Below the pieces are notes generated by a model that was not told where the DNA came from, made no database searches, and saw only the letters and a program-made list of their open reading frames with translations. Of a stretch of 64,000 nt of DNA, positions 17,317 through 27,086 are shown piece after piece (positions within the stretch are counted from its first letter, which is position 1; each line of letters begins with the position of its first letter). The position numbers were made by a program, and so were the translations under genes. The stretch lies in the NCBI RefSeq assembly GCF_000960975.1, contig NZ_CP010803.1, forward strand, positions 1,887,944-1,951,943, given 5' to 3'. Source of the stretch: Martelella endophytica. GTDB taxonomy: Bacteria; Pseudomonadota; Alphaproteobacteria; Rhizobiales; Rhizobiaceae.

Positions 17317-19143
17317 ATGACATCGGAAAAGGGCCCGAAAGACAGTTCGGAACATCGCAGCCGCGATGCCTATTCGCACCGTCTGAAGCGGATGCGCACC
17401 CAGGGTATGAAACCGCCGATCGCGGCAGGCGAGGAGGCACCGAAAGCCGATGCCTCCATCGACTGCGGCTGGGGGCGGATCGTCTTCGGCCAGACCTTCG
17501 CCAACCCCAAGCTGCTGATCGAGACGCTGCGCGCGGAGGTTCCCGACAGGCGCGATATCGCGATCTATGTTCGCGATCCGCATGTGGTGCTCGCCAATGC
17601 GCCGCAGGAGGTGTTTCTCGACCCCTCGCACACCTACCGCCTCGATCTTTCCACCTACCGGCCGGCAGCAACCCATCCGCAGGGCTTCTTCATCCGCCGG
17701 CTGACGTCGGAAATCGATGCGCAGGCGATCAATCGCATCTATGCGGCGCGCGCGATGGTGACGGTGCGGCCGGATTTCTTCTGGCGCCAGCGCGACGCCC
17801 GCTCGATCGTCTATTTCGTTGCCGAGGACGAGCATACCGGCCAGATTCTCGGCACGGTCACGGGCATCGATCACAGTCGCGTCTTCAACGATCCGGAAAA
17901 GGGCGCCTCGCTCTGGTGTCTGGCGAGCGACCCGCAGGCCCATCATCGCGGCATCGGAGAGGCGCTCGTGCGTCGGCTGGCGGAGCATTTCATCGCACGC
18001 GGCGCGGGCTATCTCGATCTCTCCGTGCTGCACGACAATCCAGCGATCCGTCTCTATGAAAAGCTTGGCTTTCGCCGAGTTCCCTATTTCACCGTCAAGC
18101 GCAAGAACCAGATCAACGAGAAGCTGTTCACCGGCCCGGAGGCCGATGATTACGAGGCGCTCAATCCCTATGCGCAGCTCATCGTCGCCGAAGCCCGGCG
18201 CCGCGGCATCTCGGCTGAAATCACCGATGCCGAGGGCGGCTTCTTCCGCCTCTCCTATGGCGGGCGCTCCATCCTGTGTCGTGAAAGCCTGTCGGAACTG
18301 ACGACGGCGGTCGCCATGTCGATCTGCGACGACAAGTCGGTGACGCGACGCTGCGTCGAGGCCGCCGGCGTCAGGGTGCCGCGGCAGATGACGTCCGATG
18401 CCGGGGACGAGGCGATCGCCGCATTTCTGGAAGAGGCCGGCGGGCTGGTGGTCAAGCCGGCGCGTGGCGAACAGGGACGCGGCATCTCCGTGGGCGTAAC
18501 GACGCTGGACGAGGTCCATTCGGCGGTTGACGCGGCCAAGGCCTACTGTGATACGGTGCTGATCGAGGAAATGGTGGAGGGGGAGGACCTGCGCCTCATC
18601 GTCATCAATTTCCGCCTCGTTGCCGCCGCCATCAGGCGTCCGGCCCATATCGTCGCCGATGGCCGTTCGACCATTGCCGAGCTCATCGAAAGCCAGAGCG
18701 CCAGGCGGCGTGCGGCAACCGGTGGGGAATCAGCCATCCCGCTCGACGCGGAAACGGAGCGGACGGTGCATTCGGAAGGCTTCGCCATGGACGACGTGCC
18801 GGAGGAGGGCAAGGAAATCCGGGTGCGGCGCACCGCCAACCTGCACACCGGCGGCACCATTCACGATGTCACCGACATCGTGCATCCCAAGCTCGTGGAG
18901 GCGGCCATTGCCGCCGCCCGGGCCATCGACATACCGGTCGTCGGTATCGATCTGATGGTGAAGTCGGCCGAAGGGCCGGACTATGCCTTCATCGAGGCCA
19001 ACGAGCGGCCGGGCCTCGCCAACCACGAGCCGCAGCCGACGGCGGAACGCTTCGTCGACCTGCTGTTCCCGCTATCCATGCCCGCCGGCGCAAGACAATT
19101 CGCCCGCGATGCCCACAAGAACGAGCCGGAGAAGAACGAGTAG
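17317..19143 (+). CDS. ngg: N-acetylglutaminylglutamine synthetase (GNAT plus ATP-grasp)
   Basis: 608 residues with two catalytic parts. A GNAT acetyltransferase domain in the first half has the acetyl-CoA loop HHRGIGEALVRRL near residue 209. An ATP-grasp ligase occupies the second half (GGLVVKPARGEQGRGISVGV; VGIDLMVK; FIEANERPGL). This fusion is the hallmark of Ngg, which acetylates glutamine and joins it to a second glutamine, giving the precursor that AsnO amidates to NAGGN. Cytoplasmic. The ATG at 17317 has GAGAGGC upstream; the open frame beginning at 17281 overlaps asnO and is not needed. It is followed 3 nt later by the M42 peptidase. Confidence 0.92.
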   Translation: MTSEKGPKDSSEHRSRDAYSHRLKRMRTQGMKPPIAAGEEAPKADASIDCGWGRIVFGQTFANPKLLIETLRAEVPDRRDIAIYVRDPHVVLANAPQEVFLDPSHTYRLDLSTYRPAATHPQGFFIRRLTSEIDAQAINRIYAARAMVTVRPDFFWRQRDARSIVYFVAEDEHTGQILGTVTGIDHSRVFNDPEKGASLWCLASDPQAHHRGIGEALVRRLAEHFIARGAGYLDLSVLHDNPAIRLYEKLGFRRVPYFTVKRKNQINEKLFTGPEADDYEALNPYAQLIVAEARRRGISAEITDAEGGFFRLSYGGRSILCRESLSELTTAVAMSICDDKSVTRRCVEAAGVRVPRQMTSDAGDEAIAAFLEEAGGLVVKPARGEQGRGISVGVTTLDEVHSAVDAAKAYCDTVLIEEMVEGEDLRLIVINFRLVAAAIRRPAHIVADGRSTIAELIESQSARRRAATGGESAIPLDAETERTVHSEGFAMDDVPEEGKEIRVRRTANLHTGGTIHDVTDIVHPKLVEAAIAAARAIDIPVVGIDLMVKSAEGPDYAFIEANERPGLANHEPQPTAERFVDLLFPLSMPAGARQFARDAHKNEPEKNE

Positions 19144-19146
19144 CAG

Positions 19147-20340
19147 ATGGAACGCCTGACGATTGACGCCGAATACCTTGCCGACATTCTGAAATCGCTT
19201 TTCGCGATTCCCTCGCCGACAGGCTACACCGACACGATCGTGCGTTTCGTCTCCGGCGAACTGGAAAAGCTCGGGCTTACGGTGGAGATCACGCGGCGCG
19301 GTGCCATCCGTGCGGTCCGTCGCGGCAAGGACAGCCGCGGCGCCCGCGCCGTCGTTTCCCATGTCGATACGCTCGGCGCCCAGGTGAAGTATCTGAAGGA
19401 TAACGGCCGGCTGGAACTGGTGCCGATCGGGACCTGGTCGGCACGCTTTGCCGAGGGCGCTCGGGCGACGATCTTCACCGAGAAGGGCTCCTATCGCGGC
19501 ACCATCCTGCCGCTGAAGGCCTCCGGCCACACCTTCAATGACGAGATCGACAAGCTGCCGATCGGCTGGCCCTATGTCGAACTCAGGGTTGACGCGCTGA
19601 CCCGCGACAAGGACGACCTCGACCGGCTCGGCATCGAGATCGGCGACATCGTCGCCATCGATCCTCAGCCGGAATTCCTCGACAACGGCTTCATCGTCTC
19701 CCGTCATCTCGACAACAAGGCCGGCGTGGCACTGATGCTGGCCGCGCTGAAGGCGATGCAGGATGCCGACGTCGAAACGCCGGTGGCAAGCCACTGGCTG
19801 TTCACCATCGCCGAGGAAGTCGGCGTCGGTGCCTCGTCGATCGTCTCGCCGGAAGTCGCCTCGCTCGTATCCGTCGACAACGGCACCTCTGCACCCGGAC
19901 AGAATTCCTCCGAATTCGGCGTCACCATCGCGATGGCCGACCAGACCGGCCCGTTCGACTGGCATCTGACCAAGAAGCTCGTCGACGTCTGCAAATATAA
20001 CGACATCCGCTATCAGAAGGATGTGTTCCGCTATTACCGCTCGGATTCGGCCAGTGCCGTGGAAGCCGGGGCCGATGTGCGCACCGCGCTCGTCACCTTC
20101 GGCGTCGATGCCTCGCATGGCTATGAGCGTATTCACATGCATGCGCTGCGTTCGATCGCCGAGCTGATCACCGCCTACCTGACCTCCGATGTCGAGATCA
20201 AGCGCGACTTCCAGCAGACCGGCCCGGTCACCGGCTTCACCCGCCAGCCGACCGGCAAGGCGCGGCAGGAACTCTCCGCCGATGTCGAGACGGAAGAGAT
20301 CGACGATCCGGATCATCCGCACTCTGCCGGCCATGCCTGA
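19147..20340 (+). CDS. M42-family metallopeptidase of the NAGGN osmolyte operon
   Basis: 397 residues. Zinc-ligand regions of M42/M20 peptidases are visible: VVSHVDTLG, SRHLDNKAGVAL, the acid pair FTIAEEVGVGAS, an aspartate region SVDNGTSAP, and a C-terminal His in FGVDASHGYERIHMHAL. A peptidase of this family accompanies asnO and ngg in many bacteria. A role in NAGGN turnover when osmotic stress ends is plausible but not shown by the sequence. It starts 3 nt after the ngg stop, clearly one operon. The C-terminus is charged and probably disordered. Cytoplasmic. Confidence 0.88.
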   Translation: MERLTIDAEYLADILKSLFAIPSPTGYTDTIVRFVSGELEKLGLTVEITRRGAIRAVRRGKDSRGARAVVSHVDTLGAQVKYLKDNGRLELVPIGTWSARFAEGARATIFTEKGSYRGTILPLKASGHTFNDEIDKLPIGWPYVELRVDALTRDKDDLDRLGIEIGDIVAIDPQPEFLDNGFIVSRHLDNKAGVALMLAALKAMQDADVETPVASHWLFTIAEEVGVGASSIVSPEVASLVSVDNGTSAPGQNSSEFGVTIAMADQTGPFDWHLTKKLVDVCKYNDIRYQKDVFRYYRSDSASAVEAGADVRTALVTFGVDASHGYERIHMHALRSIAELITAYLTSDVEIKRDFQQTGPVTGFTRQPTGKARQELSADVETEEIDDPDHPHSAGHA

Positions 20341-20381
20341 GCGGGCACTGCCCCGTCATTGCCTTTCGCATTCTATTGTTT

Positions 20382-20399
20382 GGCCACATTCGTGTGGCC
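20382..20399 (+). other. Stem-loop with TTCG tetraloop after the NAGGN operon
   Basis: Perfect 7-bp stem GGCCACA/TGTGGCC closing a TTCG tetraloop, 42 nt past the M42 peptidase stop and before the parvulin gene. No T run follows, so it may stabilise or end the osmolyte mRNA rather than act as a classic terminator. Confidence 0.4.
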
Positions 20400-20455
20400 C
20401 TGCTGGCGCCTGGAAAGGACGAAATCCTTTTCAGGCAACAACCAAGGATGTTCCG

Positions 20456-21328
20456 ATGCAGAAGAAGAAGATTGCGGCAGCGTTGATGCTGGCCGGTTTC
20501 GTGGCGGCGGCGACGGCCCCCGTCTTTGCCGAGGATGCCGCCAGTGCCGGCGACAAGACCGTCATCGCCACCGTCGCCAACCAGCCTATCTACCAGTCCG
20601 AGCTCGACAGCACGGTCAAGGCGCTTTCGGCGCAGTTCGGCAACGCACCCAAGGAGCAGCTTGAAGGTATCGCGCTTTCGTCCCTGATCGACATGAAGCT
20701 CGTTAACCAGGCGGCTGAGGCCGAAGACCTCGACAAGACGCCGGAGTTCCAGGCCCGCCTGGCGGAGGCTCGCCAGCAGGAGCTCTACAACGAGTATTAT
20801 GACGAGCATATCGCCTCGGCGGTCACCGATGACATGGTGAAGGCGCGCTATGATCAGGAGATTGCGGCACTGCCGAAGGTGCAGGAGGCGCATGTCCGCC
20901 AGATTCTCGTCTCAAGCGAGGACCAGGCCAAGGACGTGATCAAGAAGCTCGATGATGGTGGCGATTTCGCCAAGCTTGCCGAGCAGTTTTCGACCGGTCC
21001 GGCTGCCAAGTCCGGCGGCGATCTCGGCTACCTGAGCGAAGGGCAGATGGATCCGGATCTGGAAAAGGCTGCCTTTGCCCTGAAGGCCGGCAGCTATACC
21101 GAGGATGCGGTGAAAACCGATGACGGCTACCACATCCTTGAGGTCGAGGAATTCCGCGACAAGGCACCGGCTTCGTTCGACGATGTGGCTCCGCAGATCC
21201 GCCAGATGGTGGTGCGCGACGAGTACCGCAATCAGCTCGATCAGATGAAGAAGGACGGAACCGTCGTGATCAAAGATAAAGGCTTGCAGGCCGACTATGA
21301 TGCGGTCAATAAAGACCAGCAATCCTGA
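20456..21328 (+). CDS. Periplasmic peptidyl-prolyl cis-trans isomerase (parvulin/PpiC-SurA type)
   Basis: 290 residues. A Sec signal peptide MQKKKIAAALMLAGFVAAA ends near VFAED, so the protein is periplasmic. An N-terminal SurA-like helical chaperone segment (NQPIYQSELDSTVKAL) precedes a rotamase domain (about 140-240: AHVRQILVSSEDQAKDVIKKL, FAKLAEQFSTGPAAKSGGDLGYL, DGYHILEVEEF). It would assist folding of exported and outer-membrane proteins. The ATG at 20456 follows AAGGATG; the frame upstream is spurious. It sits in the order PPIase-argJ-GNAT-mutT, which I recall as common in rhizobial genomes. Confidence 0.92.
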   Translation: MQKKKIAAALMLAGFVAAATAPVFAEDAASAGDKTVIATVANQPIYQSELDSTVKALSAQFGNAPKEQLEGIALSSLIDMKLVNQAAEAEDLDKTPEFQARLAEARQQELYNEYYDEHIASAVTDDMVKARYDQEIAALPKVQEAHVRQILVSSEDQAKDVIKKLDDGGDFAKLAEQFSTGPAAKSGGDLGYLSEGQMDPDLEKAAFALKAGSYTEDAVKTDDGYHILEVEEFRDKAPASFDDVAPQIRQMVVRDEYRNQLDQMKKDGTVVIKDKGLQADYDAVNKDQQS

Positions 21329-21337
21329 TAACCGTGA

Positions 21338-21358
21338 GCCGGCCCGCCAAGGGCCGGC
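21338..21358 (+). terminator. Stem-loop after the parvulin gene
   Basis: Inverted repeat GCCGGCCC/GGGCCGGC with a 5-nt loop between the PPIase stop and the argJ start. Only a short T stretch (TTCT) follows; weak or attenuating terminator. Confidence 0.5.
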
Positions 21359-21376
21359 CCTTCTAGGGGACCATCC

Positions 21377-22612
21377 ATGACGACCGCCCTTTCTCCGCTC
21401 GCGCCGAAATCCTATCCGCCGATGCCCGCCATTGACGGCGTGCGGCTGGCGACGGCGGCTGCCGGTATCAAGTACAAGAACCGGACCGACGTGATGATGA
21501 TGGTGTTTGACGAGAAGGCCGCGGTCGCGGGTCTGTTCACCCGCTCGAAATGTCCCTCCGCCCCGGTCGATTTCTGCCGCGCCAACCTGCCCTCCGGCAA
21601 GGCCAAGGTGCTGGTCGTCAACTCGGGCAATGCCAATGCCTTCACCGGCAAGAAGGGCGCTGCCGCCACGTCGATGACCGCAAAGATGGCGGCCGAGGTC
21701 GCGGGCTGCGGCGAGGACGAGGTCTATCTCGCCTCCACCGGCGTCATCGGCGAGCCGCTCGATGCCTCGAAATTCGGCGGCGTGCTCACCGGCATGGCCG
21801 GCGAGGCGAAGGCCGATTTCTGGCTTGAGGCCGCCAAGGCGATCATGACCACCGACACCTATCCGAAGGTCGCGACGCGCGGCGCCGAGATCGATGGCGT
21901 CGCCGTGACGCTCAACGGCATGGCCAAGGGCGCCGGCATGATCGCGCCGGATATGGCGACCATGCTTTCCTTCATCGCCACCGACGCCGCAATTGCCGCG
22001 CCCGCTCTCCAGGCGCTGCTTTCCGAGGGCGTTGGCCAGAGCTTCAATGCCGTCACCGTCGACAGCGACACGTCCACCTCCGACACCGTGCTCGCCTTCG
22101 CCACCGGCAAGGCGCCCGGCCAGGACGAGATCGCCGATGCTTCAGATCCGCGGCTCGATGATTTCCGCGCAGCGCTGCACGCGCTGATGAAGGACCTTGC
22201 GCTGCAGGTCGTGCGCGACGGCGAGGGCGCGCGCAAGATGGTGACTGTCAACGTCACCGGCGCCGAGGACGACCGCGCCGCCAACGTCATTGCCCGGTCG
22301 ATTGCCAATTCGCCGCTGGTGAAGACCGCGGTTGCCGGCGAGGATGCCAACTGGGGCCGCGTCGTCATGGCCGTTGGCAAGGCCGGCGAGAAGGCCGACC
22401 GCGACCGCCTGGCGATCTGGTTCGGCGATATCCGCGTCGCCGTCGATGGCGAGCGCGATCCCGATTATTCCGAGGCGCATACCTCCGCCGTGATGCGCGA
22501 ACAGGATATCACCATCCGCGCAGATCTCGGCATCGGCAGCGGTCAGGCGACAGTCTATACCTGCGATCTCACCAAGGAATATGTTGCCATCAACGGCGAT
22601 TACCGGAGCTGA
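21377..22612 (+). CDS. argJ: Glutamate N-acetyltransferase / amino-acid N-acetyltransferase
   Basis: 411 residues, the normal ArgJ length. ArgJ recycles the acetyl group from N-acetylornithine to glutamate in arginine biosynthesis and, in bifunctional forms, also makes N-acetylglutamate from acetyl-CoA. The self-cleavage site is present: DMATMLSF, with Thr195 expected to become the N-terminal nucleophile of the beta chain. [12 protein letters not shown] and the C-terminal NGDYRS are conserved blocks. Cytoplasmic. A hairpin follows the stop at 22619. Confidence 0.95.
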   Translation: MTTALSPLAPKSYPPMPAIDGVRLATAAAGIKYKNRTDVMMMVFDEKAAVAGLFTRSKCPSAPVDFCRANLPSGKAKVLVVNSGNANAFTGKKGAAATSMTAKMAAEVAGCGEDEVYLASTGVIGEPLDASKFGGVLTGMAGEAKADFWLEAAKAIMTTDTYPKVATRGAEIDGVAVTLNGMAKGAGMIAPDMATMLSFIATDAAIAAPALQALLSEGVGQSFNAVTVDSDTSTSDTVLAFATGKAPGQDEIADASDPRLDDFRAALHALMKDLALQVVRDGEGARKMVTVNVTGAEDDRAANVIARSIANSPLVKTAVAGEDANWGRVVMAVGKAGEKADRDRLAIWFGDIRVAVDGERDPDYSEAHTSAVMREQDITIRADLGIGSGQATVYTCDLTKEYVAINGDYRS

Positions 22613-22618
22613 CCCGTT

Positions 22619-22641
22619 GCCCGCCGGCAACACCGGCGGGC
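22619..22641 (+). terminator. Hairpin after argJ
   Basis: Nine-base-pair stem GCCCGCCGG/CCGGCGGGC with a 5-nt loop, starting 7 nt after the argJ stop. No clear T run, so efficiency is uncertain. Confidence 0.5.
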
Positions 22642-22729
22642 GCTTCGTCTCTGGCCGTGTTTACAGGCCTCGCGCCACCGTAGTATCTGAACGCAAACGA
22701 AAAAATCATTGCGACGGGGTCATGGTCAG

Positions 22730-23488
22730 GTGAGTGCGGACCTTCCACTTGTGCGGCGGCTGGAGGCCATGGGACTGCGTGCCTGGCCTGCCCGTAACGT
22801 GCTCTATGACGGTGCCTGGCAGCTCCGGCTGACGGCCGGCCACCCCTCCAAACGGCTGAACAGCATGTCCGTGCTCGACCAGTCCGACATCGCCGACGTC
22901 GACATTCGCTTCGAAAAGGCCCGCCGCCATTATGCCGCCTTTGGCCGGCCGCTGATCGTGCGGCAGACGCCGTTGACGCCCTCCGCCCTGATCGAGCACC
23001 TCACCGATGCGGGTGCAAAGCCTTTCGACGAGACGCTGGTGATGACGCTCGACCTCCGGTCATTTTCGGCCGATGAAGATATCGAGCTAATCCCGAGCCA
23101 GGATGTCGGCCGCTTCGTCGATGCGGCGCTGAAGGTCAATCCGGTCGAGGGGCTCACCAAGGCGGGCCTCGCCGAAGTGGTGACCGCGATCAAGCCGGCG
23201 CACGGCTTCTTCATTCGCGAGGACAAGCAAGGCGAGCCGATCGCGGCGGGGCTCTGTGTCCACGATTTCGACATGGCCGGCATCGAAGCGCTGGCGGTGG
23301 CCGAGAGCGCCCGCAGAGAGGGCCATGGCCGCTTCCTCGCCGGCGGCATGCTGCGCTGGCTGAAGAGCCGCAACGCCGGCAGCGTCTGGCTGCAGGTGAC
23401 CGCCAGCAACGCACCGGCGATCGCGCTCTATCAATCGCTGGGCTTTGCCGAGGCCTATCGTTATCGCTACTGGAAGGAAGCGGCATGA
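22730..23488 (+). CDS. GNAT-family N-acetyltransferase
   Basis: 252 residues. The C-terminal half is the GNAT fold, with the acyl-CoA binding loop ARREGHGRFLAGGML and the closing VTASNAPAIALYQSLGF block. The N-terminal half (RAWPARNVLYDGAWQLRLTAGHPSKRLNSM) is a degenerate GNAT-like domain seen in this rhizobial family. The acceptor is unknown. No ATG fits the start: I chose GTG at 22730, which has a GGGG stretch ~11 nt upstream; TTG at 22709 is the alternative. Its stop overlaps the mutT start (ATGA). Confidence 0.82.
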   Translation: MSADLPLVRRLEAMGLRAWPARNVLYDGAWQLRLTAGHPSKRLNSMSVLDQSDIADVDIRFEKARRHYAAFGRPLIVRQTPLTPSALIEHLTDAGAKPFDETLVMTLDLRSFSADEDIELIPSQDVGRFVDAALKVNPVEGLTKAGLAEVVTAIKPAHGFFIREDKQGEPIAAGLCVHDFDMAGIEALAVAESARREGHGRFLAGGMLRWLKSRNAGSVWLQVTASNAPAIALYQSLGFAEAYRYRYWKEAA

Positions 23489-23895
23489 GCGCGGATTTCA
23501 AAATTCTGCTGGTCGCGGCCTGCGCGCTGATCGACGCCGATGGCCGCATCCTCCTGGCGCAGCGTCCCGAGGGCAAGTCGCTTGCCGGCCTCTGGGAATT
23601 TCCGGGCGGCAAGGTGGAGCCTGGCGAGACGCCCGAGGCCTGCCTGGTCCGCGAACTCGAGGAAGAACTCGGTGTGACGACAAAGTCCGCCTGCCTCGCG
23701 CCGCTGACCTTCGCCAGCCACACCTATGACGATTTTCACCTGCTGATGCCGCTCTATATCTGCCGCCGCTTCGAAGGCTTTGCCACCGGCCGCGAGGGAC
23801 AGGCGCTCAAATGGGTGCGCGCCCGCGATCTCCGCGATTACCCCATGCCCCCCGCCGACGAGCCGCTCATCCCGATCCTGCAGGATCTGCTGTAA
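23485..23895 (+). CDS. mutT: 8-oxo-dGTP diphosphatase, MutT-type Nudix hydrolase
   Basis: 136 residues. A complete Nudix box runs from Gly42 to Val64 (G-x5-E-x7-REL-x-EE-x-G-V). The N-terminal VVA-like strand and RILLAQRPEGKSLAGLWEFPGGK are typical of MutT. It removes oxidised dGTP from the nucleotide pool to avoid A:T to C:G mutations. Translationally coupled to the upstream GNAT gene by a 4-nt overlap. Confidence 0.92.
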   Translation: MSADFKILLVAACALIDADGRILLAQRPEGKSLAGLWEFPGGKVEPGETPEACLVRELEEELGVTTKSACLAPLTFASHTYDDFHLLMPLYICRRFEGFATGREGQALKWVRARDLRDYPMPPADEPLIPILQDLL

Positions 23896-24317
23896 GCGGG
23901 GCGTACAGCGGCCGCATCTCAGCTGGTCTCTCCGCCCACCGGCTCCCCCTTGAGGGGCAGAGAGGGGGCAGTGCTTCCGGTCAACTCTGCACCTGCGGTT
24001 TGCGGTTCACCCCCTCGGCCCTTCAAGGAGCAGGGCAATCGTATATGGCCTTTGAACTCGCTCCACGTACTCTCTCCCGCCTGCGGGAGAGATGCCCCGA
24101 AAGGGGCAGTGAGGGTGAAGCGGCATCCCAGAATTGCGAGGGCGTCCGTGTGGATAAGTTCTCCCCTCAATGTCGCTGTCGCGACATCTCTCCCCTCCGG
24201 GGCGAGAAGACTTGGGGGCAGTGCCGAAAAGCCAGATGTGACAATCCTGCCTCAAGGGGGGAGATCGATGGCGGCAAGCGCTGAGGTCCGGATCGTCAAG
24301 ACCAGAATTGTTGCCGC
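23896..24317. other. Non-coding region between mutT and xseA built of palindromic repeats
   Basis: 422 nt between convergent genes. It contains repeat copy A (24030-24262) and, before it, further inverted blocks such as CTCCCCCTTGAGGGG near 23944-23958. No protein frame here shows family similarity; the open frames simply run through the repeat. Confidence 0.7.
24030..24262. repeat. Dispersed palindromic intergenic repeat, copy A
   Basis: About 230 bp, clearly similar in the same orientation to 28527-28758. Shared blocks: TCTCTCCCGC..GCGGGAGAGATG, GCCCCGAAAGGGGCAGTGAG, TGTCGCTGTCGCGACATC, CTCTCCCCTCCGGGGCGAGA and a terminal CTCAAGGGGGGA. The ends are roughly inverted (a CAATCG-ATATGG block at the head against a CATATGCGATTG block at the tail in copy B). 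Type resembles the RIME/ABC-like intergenic mosaic elements of rhizobia; identity not verified. Confidence 0.8.
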
Positions 24318-25781
24318 TCAGAACAGGCTGCCCTGTTCCGGAGGCTTCTTGGTGGGTTTCGGCGCGGCCTTCTTGCGTGGCCTGGCTTCCGGTTCGGCGG
24401 GCGCAGCGCTGCCGTCCCCGGTCACGGCGCTGACGCGGCCATCGGCAAATTCGATCTCGACGGCGGCACCCGGCGCCAGGCCGGCGGCCCGGGGCACGGG
24501 CCGGTTGTCGCCATCGCGGATAACGGCAAAGCCGCGGGCGAGCACGTTCTTGTAGGACAGCGAGTTGAGTACACGCTGCTGCCCGGAAAGCGAGGTTCTC
24601 AAGCCCCGGAAATGCGCGGCGATCGCAGTGTCGGAACGGCGGGCGAGCACGGCCACCTGTTCGCGGTCGCGGGAAATCATCATCTCCAGCCGCCGCGGCA
24701 TGGCCGAAAGGCCAGAGCTGCTGCGCTCGAACTGCCGGCGCTTGTTGATGGTGTTGAGTTCCAGCGCCCGCGTCAGCCGGAGCGCGGCCTCGTCAAAGCG
24801 CCGGCGCGGCAAGGCCAGAAGCTGGTCGAGCGAGGGCAGGCCGCGGGCAAGGCCGGTCAGCGTCTGCCGGCGGAAATCCATCAGCCGCGACATTGCCGAG
24901 GAAAGCCGCGCAGCGGTGCGCGCCTGATCTGCGACAAGCTCGGCCTTCACCGGTACGGCCCGTTCGGCCGCTCCCGTCGGCGTCGGCGCGCGGTAGTCGG
25001 CGGCGTGGTCGATCAGTGTCCAGTCGGTCTCGTGGCCGACGGCGGAAATCAGCGGAATGTCGCTTTCAAAGGCCGCCCGCACCACGGCCTCGTCGTTGAA
25101 GCCCCAGAGGTCTTCGAGAGAGCCGCCACCGCGCGCGACAATCAGCACGTCAGGCTGGGCAATCGGACCGCCGGGCGCAAGCGCGTTGAAGCCACGGATG
25201 GCGTTCGCCACCTCGTCGCCCGAACCCTCGCCCTGGACCTTCACCGGCCAGACGATGACATGGACCGGAAACCGGTCGGCGATGCGGTGCAGGATGTCAC
25301 GGATGACGGCACCCGTCGGCGAGGTGACGACGCCGACGACGCGCGGCATGAAGGGCAGCGGCTTCTTTGCCGCCTCGGCGAACAGACCCTCGGCCGCAAG
25401 CCTCTTGCGCCGTTCTTCCAGAAGCGCCATCAGCGCGCCGGCGCCGGCAGGCTCCATCTCCTCGATGACGATCTGGTATTTGGATGCGCCCGGGAAGGTC
25501 GTGACCTTGCCGGTGGCAATCACCTCCATGCCCTCTTCCGGCTTGATGGCGAGCTTGGAAAATGCGCCGCGCCAGACGACGGCATCGATGCGCGAGCGCT
25601 CGTCCTTCAGCGAGAAATAGGCGTGGCCGGAGGAATGCGGCCCACGATAGCCGGAGATCTCGCCGCGCAGGCGAATGCGGTCGAAGCGGTCCTCGACCGT
25701 CCGCTTGATCGAGCCGGACAGCTCCGAAACAGTGAATTCGACCAGATTTCCGGCCGAATCGGCGTCAAACAGATTGCTCAT
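24318..25781 (-). CDS. xseA: Exodeoxyribonuclease VII large subunit
   Basis: 487 residues. An N-terminal OB-fold ([46 protein letters not shown]) binds single-stranded DNA. The catalytic domain carries [36 protein letters not shown] and [13 protein letters not shown], typical of XseA. The long helical region and a Lys/Pro-rich C-terminus ([20 protein letters not shown]) follow. With the small subunit XseB (not in the window) it degrades single-stranded DNA to oligonucleotides. Start: MSNLFDADS at 25781. Confidence 0.95.
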   Translation of the reverse strand: MSNLFDADSAGNLVEFTVSELSGSIKRTVEDRFDRIRLRGEISGYRGPHSSGHAYFSLKDERSRIDAVVWRGAFSKLAIKPEEGMEVIATGKVTTFPGASKYQIVIEEMEPAGAGALMALLEERRKRLAAEGLFAEAAKKPLPFMPRVVGVVTSPTGAVIRDILHRIADRFPVHVIVWPVKVQGEGSGDEVANAIRGFNALAPGGPIAQPDVLIVARGGGSLEDLWGFNDEAVVRAAFESDIPLISAVGHETDWTLIDHAADYRAPTPTGAAERAVPVKAELVADQARTAARLSSAMSRLMDFRRQTLTGLARGLPSLDQLLALPRRRFDEAALRLTRALELNTINKRRQFERSSSGLSAMPRRLEMMISRDREQVAVLARRSDTAIAAHFRGLRTSLSGQQRVLNSLSYKNVLARGFAVIRDGDNRPVPRAAGLAPGAAVEIEFADGRVSAVTGDGSAAPAEPEARPRKKAAPKPTKKPPEQGSLF

Positions 25782-25887
25782 GGGGCCAGTCTAGGGATTG
25801 TCGGTGCGGATGTCCGGGGAAAATTTCCGTTGCACGGCTTCACCCTCGGCCTTGCTCCGACGGTCTTTGGGCAACAGCGCATGGACA

Positions 25888-25904
25888 CTCGGGTCAAGCC
25901 CGAG
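25888..25904. repeat. CTCGGGTCAAGCCCGAG palindrome, copy 1
   Basis: Seventeen-base imperfect palindrome (stem CTCGGG/CCCGAG) in the 146-nt gap between xseA and the oxidoreductase. The same core occurs at 35057, 61692 (inverted) and 61805. Confidence 0.75.
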
Positions 25905-25927
25905 CACCCCCGAGCAGATTATTGGCC

Positions 25928-26917
25928 TCAAACCGCCTCCCAGCCGCCGTCCTTGCGACCGGCGCGGTAGATGGCGTCGATGAACTTCTGGTTCTTCACC
26001 GAGTTCTCCAGCGTGAAGGCCGCATCGGTAGCCCCTGCGACGGCCTTCGCAAAACCCTCGATCTCGCGCACATACTGCCGGCTGTCCTGGAAGCGGAAGG
26101 CGGTCGTTTCGGAATGGTTCTGGTTGGAAAGCAGTACGGTTTCCTCACCCCAGACATTGGCGTTGAAGGGCGAGACGACCTCGATCACGCCCTTGGTGCC
26201 GTGGAAGGCCATGGTCTGGCGGTTGGCAAGCTGGGTGGAGATATAGAAGCTCATCTCGAAGCCCGGAAATTCCGCGCGCACCGAAGCGTAGATGTCGGTG
26301 CCGAAGGTGTCGTCGAAGCGCACCGTCGCCTGCACGCGCTCCGGTTCCTTCTCGGTCACGAAGCGGGTCGTCACCGCCGGATAGACGCCGATATCCGGCA
26401 GACCGCCGCCGCCGAGCGACAGGATGTTGCGCATGTTTGTGGCGTCCTTCAGGAAATAGGTGAAGGCGCCCTGTACATGCACGAGGTCGCCGATCGCGCC
26501 TTCCTTCAGCAGTTCGCGGACCTTCAGCCACACCGGCGCATAGGTGACCATGAAAGCCTCGCTGATGACCACCTTGTTGCGGTCGCGCGCTGCAATCACC
26601 GGGGCGATGTCATCGGCGGAAAGCGCCAGCGGCTTTTCCACCAGCACATGCTTGCCGGCATCGGCGGCCTTGATCGCCCATTCGATATGCTGCGATGTCG
26701 GCAGCGGGATATAGACGGCGTCGATTGTATCGCTCGCCAGCATTTCCTCATAGGAGCCGAAGGCATGCGGCGCGCCGAAGCGATCGGCAAGGGCGCGGGC
26801 GCGGTCGACATCGCGGCTCGCCACCGCCGAAAGCACGGCACTTTCCGCATCCGTGATCGCCGGGATGACATGGTTGCGGCCGATCTTGGCCGTCGACAGA
26901 ATTCCGAAACGCAGCAT
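25928..26917 (-). CDS. Gfo/Idh/MocA-family oxidoreductase
   Basis: 329 residues. N-terminal Rossmann fold [21 protein letters not shown], the [31 protein letters not shown] block with the catalytic EKP triad lysine, and a C-terminal alpha/beta substrate domain ([13 protein letters not shown]). Members oxidise or reduce sugars and inositols with NAD(P). Substrate unknown. Start: ATG at 26917 with GAGGAG 7 nt upstream; the frame extends to 26974 without homology. Divergent from the aldo/keto reductase across 169 nt, which hints at a linked sugar pathway but no more. Confidence 0.9.
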   Translation of the reverse strand: MLRFGILSTAKIGRNHVIPAITDAESAVLSAVASRDVDRARALADRFGAPHAFGSYEEMLASDTIDAVYIPLPTSQHIEWAIKAADAGKHVLVEKPLALSADDIAPVIAARDRNKVVISEAFMVTYAPVWLKVRELLKEGAIGDLVHVQGAFTYFLKDATNMRNILSLGGGGLPDIGVYPAVTTRFVTEKEPERVQATVRFDDTFGTDIYASVRAEFPGFEMSFYISTQLANRQTMAFHGTKGVIEVVSPFNANVWGEETVLLSNQNHSETTAFRFQDSRQYVREIEGFAKAVAGATDAAFTLENSVKNQKFIDAIYRAGRKDGGWEAV

Positions 26918-27086
26918 GTTGAGCTCCTCGCCATTGGTTCGCGCCACCATAAAAACCGGTTTCTCGGTTCGCAAGCGGGCGCTTGCCGATCATGGCATTC
27001 TTCTGGCGACTTTCATTGTCATCCGTCCAGATCGGACCTAGTTTAGGCGATACAACCTGTTTTTGCGGCGCGGAGGAGGATATCTC

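Noticed and set aside
15407..17671. 754-residue frame antisense to asnO
   Set aside because: Covers the AsnO gene in reverse; no motif, and its His/Arg/Asp-rich composition is typical of antisense shadows.
23896..24317. Possible small proteins across the repeat region
   Set aside because: Frames are produced by repeat hairpins read through and lack ribosome sites or similarity.
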